A stretch of 52,543 nucleotides of DNA from [Borrelia] finlandensis. Its GTDB lineage: Bacteria > Spirochaetota > Spirochaetia > Borreliales > Borreliaceae. Positions 46,748-52,543 of the stretch are shown piece after piece. The stretch is taken from NCBI RefSeq assembly GCF_000181875.2, contig NC_012247.1, forward strand, positions 1 through 52,543, in the 5' to 3' direction. The notes beneath the pieces were generated by a model, which did not search any database, was not told the DNA's origin, and saw nothing but the letters and a program-made list of their open reading frames with translations. The position numbers and the translations under genes are program-made. Numbering within the stretch: position 1 is the stretch's first letter; each line of letters opens with the position of its first letter.

Positions 46748-47203
46748 ATGAGTGAACAAAAAGACTTGCAAACACAAGTTCAAAATGGAGAAGAACTTTT
46801 ATTAACAAGACTTCATTCTGAAGTACTGTTACTATTGGGAATAGACAAATTTGCACTAAGTAGGCAAAATTTTCTACTTCATTTATCACTGCTTCAAGCT
46901 ATTCTAGTAACACGTAGTATTGATGCTAGTTCACTTACATATGAACAAATATTTTTGCTTACCTTCTACCACATGGGTTGTCAATTAAGAAAACAAGGAG
47001 TTGTTCGCGAGTTTGAATTTGAAAGGATTAAAAAAGAGAAGTTCAATGAGCTTGAAATTGACTATTATCCTAACAGTAGTGGGGGCGAAGAAACCGATGG
47101 GGGAAGTTGTGGATCCAATAAGAACTTTTGCTCACAACTTGATGCGTTTTTAGAAAAGCTAAAAAGAGAGACGTCAACGCCGTCTTGTGTGGGGGTTGTC
47201 TAG
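46748..47203 (+). CDS. cp32 late protein, probable head-tail connector
   Basis: 151 residues: helical start (LLLTRLHSEVLLLLGIDKFA), then SSLTYEQIFLLTFYHMGCQL and REFEFERIKKEKFNELEIDY, and a Ser/Gly/Cys-rich end (SCGSNKNFCSQ, STPSCVGVV). Complete here but only its last 92 or so residues survive, fused to the capsid gene, in the minus arm. The function is a guess from gene order. Confidence 0.6.
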   Translation: MSEQKDLQTQVQNGEELLLTRLHSEVLLLLGIDKFALSRQNFLLHLSLLQAILVTRSIDASSLTYEQIFLLTFYHMGCQLRKQGVVREFEFERIKKEKFNELEIDYYPNSSGGEETDGGSCGSNKNFCSQLDAFLEKLKRETSTPSCVGVV

Positions 47204-47586
47204 TGAGTGGTATTAGAAAAAGACTAGCAGATATGTCTGTGCATATGATCAACGTTTTTAAGGACCCCGAACCTTTAAGGTTTTATAAGGGCAATGTTGT
47301 AAAACTTGATGATGACGACTCTTATCAACGAATATTTAATAAAAATGAGTACACTGAATTTATAGGGATTATTATTGACATAAAACCACAAGAACTTTCA
47401 ATGCTTTACGACTCTAATATATCCGATATTCAAGGATATTCTAAACTTTACACATATCAAGACCTTAACTATGAACTAAAAGACCGAATATCAATTGCAG
47501 ATTCAGCTTACTTTGAAATATTTAGCATTGACTCTTCAATCGGATACTTTACTTTAATTTTAAAGGAATTTATATGGACAAACTAG
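47203..47586 (+). CDS. DUF1506-like cp32 late protein
   Basis: Start GTG at 47203 overlaps the preceding stop (TAGTG); the other arm has TAATG. The protein VSGIRKRLADMSVHMINVFK, with FNKNEYTEFIGIIIDIKPQE, is 127 residues. Upstream codons in the same frame belong to the previous gene's coding overlap and are not likely used. Confidence 0.7.
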   Translation: MSGIRKRLADMSVHMINVFKDPEPLRFYKGNVVKLDDDDSYQRIFNKNEYTEFIGIIIDIKPQELSMLYDSNISDIQGYSKLYTYQDLNYELKDRISIADSAYFEIFSIDSSIGYFTLILKEFIWTN

Positions 47587-47960
47587 AATTCACAATTGAA
47601 TTAGAAATTGGCTGGTTTGGGGGTCGTTCTAATATTGCTAGGATGCATGAAAAAGGGAGTAGTAATTTACCGATAAGAAAACATTTAACCAAAATTGCTG
47701 GTAGTACTGAATTTAGAGAATATATCAATAATAGTTATATAAATTCTAAGTTTAATCTTGATCCTAAATTAGGAATGCATGCTATTGGAAAAGCTTTTAT
47801 TAAATACTATGAGAATTATGTGCTATCGGGTCAAGTTGTGCCGGGCTTAAAGGATAGTACAATTAAAAGCAAATTAAAAAAAGGTAGCGGTACTGCATCA
47901 ACCCCACTTGTTGATACATCCAAAATGCTATCAGAACTCACTTATAAGGTGCTTAAATGA
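47574..47960 (+). CDS. Probable head-tail completion protein (128 aa)
   Basis: Plus-arm copy of 23542-23928: LEIGWFGGRSNIARMHEKGS, IRKHLTKIAGSTEFREYINN, and TPLVDTSKMLSELTYKVLK. Overlaps both neighbours by a few bases. Resembles gpG/gp10-type neck proteins in pattern only. Confidence 0.6.
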   Translation: MDKLEFTIELEIGWFGGRSNIARMHEKGSSNLPIRKHLTKIAGSTEFREYINNSYINSKFNLDPKLGMHAIGKAFIKYYENYVLSGQVVPGLKDSTIKSKLKKGSGTASTPLVDTSKMLSELTYKVLK

Positions 47961-48526
47961 TTGTAACTTTAGATTCAATTTTAAATCATTTAATCCAAAT
48001 ATTTAGGGGGTTTAAGGCCTATGCAATTGCAAATAATTTTAAATGCGATATCATAAATACTTACAATCATCCCTATCTTTCAAAAATTACAACTGCTAGC
48101 CCTAATATAATAGCATTGAAGTTTGATGGTACTCAGCATTTATTTGATCATAACTGCAAAACTGGTGCATTTTATGAAAATACTTTGGAATTTAGTGTGA
48201 ATTTCCAAATATATATTATTTCAATAGTGTTAAATGCTAAAGATTTTGATGCCAATTCTCGGATGCTAATACTTTATGATATGCTTAGCGAGTTTCTACA
48301 TAATAGAGCCCATAAGTATACTTTAGAAAATCAATCCCAACCCGAATATATCAATAAAATTAACTTTTACATTTACCCAATATCTAATATGCAAACAATT
48401 GGACTAATTAATTTAGGTACAAAATATAGCAACCATGCATACAGTGCCTCTATAGCATTCAATGCTAGTGTAAAAGCAATCGAAATTTTAAAGGAGGAAT
48501 ACGAAATTGCCGCAAGATACAATTAG
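47957..48526 (+). CDS. DUF764-like cp32 virion-region protein
   Basis: 189 residues; TYNHPYLSKITTASPNIIAL and YPISNMQTIGLINLGTKYSN are shared with the minus-arm copy. ATGA overlap with the gene before. The AAGGAGG for the following gene lies within its 3' end. Confidence 0.65.
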   Translation: MIVTLDSILNHLIQIFRGFKAYAIANNFKCDIINTYNHPYLSKITTASPNIIALKFDGTQHLFDHNCKTGAFYENTLEFSVNFQIYIISIVLNAKDFDANSRMLILYDMLSEFLHNRAHKYTLENQSQPEYINKINFYIYPISNMQTIGLINLGTKYSNHAYSASIAFNASVKAIEILKEEYEIAARYN

Positions 48527-49619
48527 TGTAAGTTTAATTGACTCTAGAATTCAAGCAAGCAAGCCCAATTATTATAATCCACTTTTGGTCTATAAAACGG
48601 CCAAAATCAAAGTTAATAAAGATAATACTAACTTTAAAATATTGAATTTAACCGTTAATAACTATGAACAACAAATTGAAAATTTAGAAAAAGATAATGG
48701 AAATGGAGACGATCAGTTTGGAAAAGAAAAAACACTGCTAAAAACCGCAATGTCGGATTTTTTCAATTCAAGCGAAGAGTCGTTAAAGGTTGCTGTTCTT
48801 TTCATTTATAAGGATAAGCCTGAAGAGTTAAAAAAATATCTTAAAATACATAGACACTCCTTTGTTGTGCTTATTAATACTGAGGGGAATAATTCAGAAG
48901 ATGGGCTTAAGGTTTATAAAGATGACTATGCTAAGTTTAAAATGCCCTCAACTTTTTTTGTATTCTCAACTAAAGAACAAGAAATAAAAGAACCTTTTAA
49001 TGATAAGGGGAATACTGAAAAAGCAAGAAATATTGTTGTTTACAGCAACAATAAGGATAATTTACACCTCAAATTTGTAAGTGGATATTTATATCAAGCA
49101 AGTATTTTCCATTCTGTAAATCCTTATGGTATGCCACTTTCTGCTTTACCACTTGTTGACGATACTGTAATTGGAAAGTTAAGAACTGTAAATATCAACT
49201 TTTATTCACTTCTTAATGAAACTGGTCTTGATGGTATGCCTGCTTTTAAAGAGGGTGTTGATCTTGCTGGAAATCCAATAGACACGCTTTTTACTTATCA
49301 TTATATAAAAAACGAGGCAATTGTTGAGCTTATTAGAATTTGGAATAAAAACAATAGACAAAACAGTAAATTATCTGAACTTCAACTTAATGGAGCTAGA
49401 GATAATGCTTATACTTCAGCGATAGAATGCCTGCTTAAAAGATTCATCGATAGAGGACTGATTATAGAGTATAAAAACTTAAAACTTGTTCTATCAGCGT
49501 CTTCGCAGCTTAAATTAGAACTTAGTGTGAATATTACTTATAACTTTAGTATTAATGCTGTTGCTTTAGTAATTACTACTCAAGATATAGTTGATTATCA
49601 AAACAGTTTAAGCGTATAA
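48507..49619 (+). CDS. DUF787-like protein, probable tail sheath
   Basis: 370 residues from TTG, eight bases past AAGGAGG; the same start is used in the other arm. N-terminal IDSRIQASKPNYYNPLLVYK, middle HRHSFVVLINTEGNN and FFVFSTKEQEIKE, C-terminal half DGMPAFKEGVDLAGNPIDTL, RDNAYTSAIECLLKRFIDRG. Differs from the minus-arm copy mainly in the Asp/Asn-rich loop around 48885-48910 (three residues shorter). Confidence 0.7.
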   Translation: MPQDTISVSLIDSRIQASKPNYYNPLLVYKTAKIKVNKDNTNFKILNLTVNNYEQQIENLEKDNGNGDDQFGKEKTLLKTAMSDFFNSSEESLKVAVLFIYKDKPEELKKYLKIHRHSFVVLINTEGNNSEDGLKVYKDDYAKFKMPSTFFVFSTKEQEIKEPFNDKGNTEKARNIVVYSNNKDNLHLKFVSGYLYQASIFHSVNPYGMPLSALPLVDDTVIGKLRTVNINFYSLLNETGLDGMPAFKEGVDLAGNPIDTLFTYHYIKNEAIVELIRIWNKNNRQNSKLSELQLNGARDNAYTSAIECLLKRFIDRGLIIEYKNLKLVLSASSQLKLELSVNITYNFSINAVALVITTQDIVDYQNSLSV

Positions 49620-49632
49620 GGAGTTAAAAATT

Positions 49633-50061
49633 ATGCAATTTTATGATTTAAGAGAAGTTTATTTCTCAATAGGCGGTAGACAACTGCACAGTGGTAAGTT
49701 AGAGCTTACAAGCGAGCCTACAACACGAGCGGTGGTTAGTGCTGAAGATAGGGGGCTACCCGTAATAAGCTTAAGAGATCCTAAAACTATAACTTATATT
49801 TTTAATATTGAAGTCACTCTAGGTAGTCATGACTATATTTTACTAACCGAAATTTCAGATGATCAATTTTATAACATGGATGTTAGCAAATATGAAAAAA
49901 TGCTTGATTTAGTATTTAATGATAGAATTGCTACTAAAATTATTACTAACTATGCAATTTTTACTGAAGAGCCCTCAAGAAGTTATTCAGCAGAGGCTGA
50001 AAAAGTTACTTTTGAAATTAGGGCTATTAATTGCCAAAAAACACACCCAAACAAAAACTAA
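49633..50061 (+). CDS. DUF1463-like protein, probable tail tube
   Basis: 142 residues: QFYDLREVYFSIGGRQLHSG, TTRAVVSAEDRGLPVISLRD, VTFEIRAINCQKTHPNKN. Nearly identical to the minus-arm copy. Tube role inferred from order after the sheath-like gene. Confidence 0.7.
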   Translation: MQFYDLREVYFSIGGRQLHSGKLELTSEPTTRAVVSAEDRGLPVISLRDPKTITYIFNIEVTLGSHDYILLTEISDDQFYNMDVSKYEKMLDLVFNDRIATKIITNYAIFTEEPSRSYSAEAEKVTFEIRAINCQKTHPNKN

Positions 50062-50076
50062 AAGGAAATTCTTATT

Positions 50077-50522
50077 ATGATAATGCGATATAAAATGAAA
50101 ATTTTAACTAAAAACAAAACCTATGAATACCCACTAAAAGTATTACCAGTCTATGAATGGGATAGAGTACTAGGATTTAATCAAAGTGACGCTGTTTTTA
50201 AACTTAATGAAGTGAAATATCTAAAAGAAATTACAAACTTAATGATAAGTCCAAAATTTTTAGACGAGTTCTATGTAATTCTAGATGCAAATAGAGAATT
50301 TATTTCTTACTATAAAGACTATCTTGTTGCTATTATTTACACCGCGCAATTCAATACTTTTCATATAGATAATGATCTAAAAAACCCGCTTTAGTATATT
50401 TGAGTGAATATGAAAATAACGTTGGTGATTTTGTTACTTTTGACTATATCGATGATAATTTTGACTATGAAAAAATAACCGTCTCACTTACATCAAATTC
50501 TAATGAATTGGTTGCTAAATGA
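50077..50522 (+). pseudogene. DUF1473-like gene, frameshifted copy
   Basis: The frame is good for 105 codons (to DNDLKNPL, TAG at 50392-50394). The run AAAAAACCC at about 50379-50387 stands against AAAAACCCCC in the minus arm, a net loss of one base. In the restored frame it continues LVYLSEYENNVGDFVTFDYI to NSNELVAK and a TGA overlapping the next ATG. The homopolymer context makes a sequencing slip possible. Confidence 0.75.
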
Positions 50523-50755
50523 GCAAAAGAAATAAGGAGATTGATAAAACTATTGCAAATCTTAATGAGACTAGAAAAAAGTATTTTAACTTGCTTGACG
50601 AGATAAAAAACGATAAATACTATTTTCCAGTAATTATGAATATTTGCTCATACAACACGGTTAAAAAATTGCCTTATGACGAGCTTTTAGAGGTCAATCG
50701 AATTGCTGATCTTAAATTAGAAAAAGAATTGTATGAATTAATTTTAAGCAAATGA
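50519..50755 (+). CDS. DUF1322-like cp32 late protein
   Basis: 78 residues, MSKRNKEIDKTIANLNETRK start, overlapping the restored stop of the gene before. Helical; sits directly upstream of the tape-measure gene, seven bases away. Confidence 0.75.
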   Translation: MSKRNKEIDKTIANLNETRKKYFNLLDEIKNDKYYFPVIMNICSYNTVKKLPYDELLEVNRIADLKLEKELYELILSK

Positions 50756-50762
50756 GGGCTTA

Positions 50763-52049
50763 ATGAGCGACAAATTCACCATTAAATTTAAAGGCATTCT
50801 TGATCATGCAGCAACAAAAAAGGCTATCGAACAAGATATTACCAAAATGGAAAAATATCTTAAACCTAAAAAATCTAGTTTAGGTAGTACTAAAGATATT
50901 GTAAAAAATAATTTGTCGGATAAGAAAAAAGAATTAAGCAGACAATCTAAGTTTGAAAACTTACGAGAACGTGTTGAGAAATATAGGCTAACACAAACTA
51001 AAAAGCTGATGAAACAAGGCATGGGTTTTGAAAAAGCTAGAAAAGAGGCTTTTAAAAGATCCTTAATGTCGGATAGAGATAAAAGGCGCCTTGGGTATAA
51101 AGAACTTGTAAAAGAATCAAAAGCAAAAAGTAAAATGCTAGCGGCCTCTCAAGGAAAAAGACTTGTTGCCAAAATTGCTATAGGTAGCGCCCTAGGAAAT
51201 ATCATTAGCAACGCTATAAGTAAAATTGGGGGCGGAATTTTAGGATTTGCCAAAAAAGCGGTTGAAGAAACATCTAAAACTAATAAAAAGAAACTTCTCA
51301 ATAGTGCATTTTATACAGGAAAAGAACGAGATATGCTGATTAAGGGAACTGAAAAGGAGAAGGGAATTTTTAGCGGATTGAAAGGATTTGAGCGCAACTT
51401 AGAAAAAGAAGAGTTTTTAAATCAAGCAAGTGTTTTTAAAGGGACTCTAAGAGACTTGGGGAAGTTAAATTTTCATAATTTGAAAAAATCAATGGAGTTT
51501 GCAGCCGTGCTTAAATCCAGCGGTGCTATGAGCAGTGAGGATGCTGTAAAAGCCGTTAATAGTCTTCTTAGTGGAGATGGAAGTGAACTTTATGATATAT
51601 TAAAAAATACATGGGGCGAGGAAATTGCCAATAAATATACAGAAGATGCTAAAAAAGCTTGGCAAAGTGGAGCTGAAGTAGATCTAGAATCCAGAATTAG
51701 TAAGATGCTTGAAATGTTAGGCGATTATAAAAGCTACGGTCTTACAAAAAAAGCGGATACAAAAGAAGAGATTGATAGCAATTTAGCCTCAGCTGAACAA
51801 ACTCTTTCAAACTTGACAACTAATGTTTTAGAGCCGATACTTGATTTAGTTAAAAAAATCACTGAGTACTTAAAAGGTTTTACTTTTCAAACACATGTTA
51901 TTGAGCCTTTTTTTAAAGGTCTGAAGAGTCTTTTTGCCAATATTCCTGTGATTAAAAATTTTTTTAAGGATCCCGAAACTATCCCTAATCCACCTAACTC
52001 AGGCCCAAAACGTAAAGAAAATGAAGATAATAATAACAATACTCCATAA
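50763..52049 (+). CDS. DUF759 protein, probable tape-measure
   Basis: 428 residues, full length here. Basic coiled-coil N-terminal 120 residues, a Gly/Ala hydrophobic segment (VAKIAIGSALGNIISNAISK, about 140-160, and IGGGILGFAKK), then helices with SMEFAAVLKSSGAMSSEDAV and AVNSLLSGDGSELYDILKNT, and a Pro/Asn tail (IPNPPNSGPKRKENEDNNNN). The hydrophobic patch and helices fit tape-measure proteins, although it is short for one. The minus arm keeps only its first about 195 residues. Confidence 0.75.
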   Translation: MSDKFTIKFKGILDHAATKKAIEQDITKMEKYLKPKKSSLGSTKDIVKNNLSDKKKELSRQSKFENLRERVEKYRLTQTKKLMKQGMGFEKARKEAFKRSLMSDRDKRRLGYKELVKESKAKSKMLAASQGKRLVAKIAIGSALGNIISNAISKIGGGILGFAKKAVEETSKTNKKKLLNSAFYTGKERDMLIKGTEKEKGIFSGLKGFERNLEKEEFLNQASVFKGTLRDLGKLNFHNLKKSMEFAAVLKSSGAMSSEDAVKAVNSLLSGDGSELYDILKNTWGEEIANKYTEDAKKAWQSGAEVDLESRISKMLEMLGDYKSYGLTKKADTKEEIDSNLASAEQTLSNLTTNVLEPILDLVKKITEYLKGFTFQTHVIEPFFKGLKSLFANIPVIKNFFKDPETIPNPPNSGPKRKENEDNNNNTP

Positions 52050-52073
52050 ATTTTGGTGAAAAGGTAATTACTT

Positions 52074-52543
52074 ATGGCTATTAACAGTGAAAAAATTATT
52101 AAAAATGAAACTATTAATAATGAAAAGAAAATGTCTCAGGAAGAGATTTTCCAAATAATAAAAGATGTCACAACTCAAATATTTGCTCTTTTTGGAGCAG
52201 ATAACTTTTTAGTACTATTTCCAAGACCAGATTTTAGAGGTTTTGGCTATGTGCCACAATTATTTTTTATAAAACCCAAAACCCAGCTAATATCGCGGAC
52301 CTACAATACTACTTGCTCTAAAAGACCGGTTATCAACTATTATGATAGAAAAGCGGAATACGTAAGCTACAACCCCGTAATGACGGGAGAACATATCTCA
52401 TTAAACGGAGGAGTATTAACATCTCTATATAAAGAAATGCTTTCCCCACTCAAAATGACTGTTTTTGGAAATTCTCTGCTGCGCTTTGACGTGCATCTTG
52501 TAAAAGAACAACTAGCTAATAGACTACAAGCCCAAGTTCCTTT
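52074..52543 (+). CDS. cp32 tail-region protein, DUF792-like (3' end outside window)
   Basis: ATG at 52074 after AAAAGG. 156 codons are open to the window edge: KMSQEEIFQIIKDVTTQIFA, FLVLFPRPDFRGFGYVPQLF, YNPVMTGEHISLNGGVLTSL. Beta-rich. Follows the tape-measure gene by 24 bases, so probably a baseplate or distal tail protein. The DUF number is from memory of gene order. Confidence 0.6.
   Translation, partial: MAINSEKIIKNETINNEKKMSQEEIFQIIKDVTTQIFALFGADNFLVLFPRPDFRGFGYVPQLFFIKPKTQLISRTYNTTCSKRPVINYYDRKAEYVSYNPVMTGEHISLNGGVLTSLYKEMLSPLKMTVFGNSLLRFDVHLVKEQLANRLQAQVP

Larger units (their letters stand above)
44854..51349 (+). repeat. Right arm of the large inverted repeat
   Basis: Opposite-orientation partner of 20137-26405. 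Starts inside the second DUF228 gene (ACCAATAAC) and ends inside DUF759 (GGGAAC). It retains the 241 bases deleted from the capsid region of the other arm. Confidence 0.85.

Overview
The window is strongly AT-rich and carries gene families known only from Lyme-group and related Borrelia plasmids: Erp/OspE-OspF lipoproteins, Bdr, Mlp, BlyA/BlyB, the PF57/PF50/PF32/PF49 partition cassette and the cp32 prophage (phiBB-1-like) late genes. It is best read as part of a Borreliella linear plasmid of the lp56 kind, meaning a linear-plasmid arm with an integrated cp32 prophage. No telomere is visible at either end of the window. All identifications come from reading the sequence and from memory of the families; no database search was run.

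Layout. (1) About 1-20136 is a decayed linear-plasmid arm. Its intact genes are an Erp-BlyB chimera (881-1519), a lipoprotein (3402-4292) and an orphan PF49 partition gene (18950-19549). The rest is wreckage: Erp, PF12-type and other lipoprotein remnants, a dead partition cassette (5695-8123), and a large type IIG restriction-modification gene (14014-17843) broken by three in-frame ochre codons and two frameshifts. (2) 20137-26405 is a partial cp32 late operon on the minus strand, running from the DUF228 virion gene to a truncated tape-measure gene. (3) From 26406 to the window end, a cp32 runs in plus orientation: tail-region fragment, blyA/blyB, bdr, mlp, ERF annealase, the four-gene partition cassette, bdr, exonuclease, DUF261 gene, tyrosine recombinase, ospE/ospF-type erp pair, terminase, portal, DUF228 genes, capsid, tail and tape measure.

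Blocks 2 and 3 form a large inverted repeat: 20137-26405 matches 44854-51349 in opposite orientation. The arms differ informatively. The minus arm has fused the capsid gene to its downstream neighbour by a 241-bp microhomology deletion, while the plus arm has a frameshift in the DUF1473 gene that is intact in the minus arm.

How the genes work together. The cp32 partition cassette (30808-33817) is the only complete one, so it probably maintains the whole molecule. The structural operon, from a strong promoter at 41783-41811, is nearly all open. In contrast, the ERF and exonuclease recombination genes each carry one nonsense codon, two genes after blyB carry nonsense codons, and mlp has ATA where ATG is expected. 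The prophage therefore looks structurally rich but functionally crippled. The ERF and exonuclease genes share a 140-bp promoter, leader and N-terminal sequence as an inverted repeat on both sides of the partition cassette, which suggests how that cassette could be flipped or exchanged.
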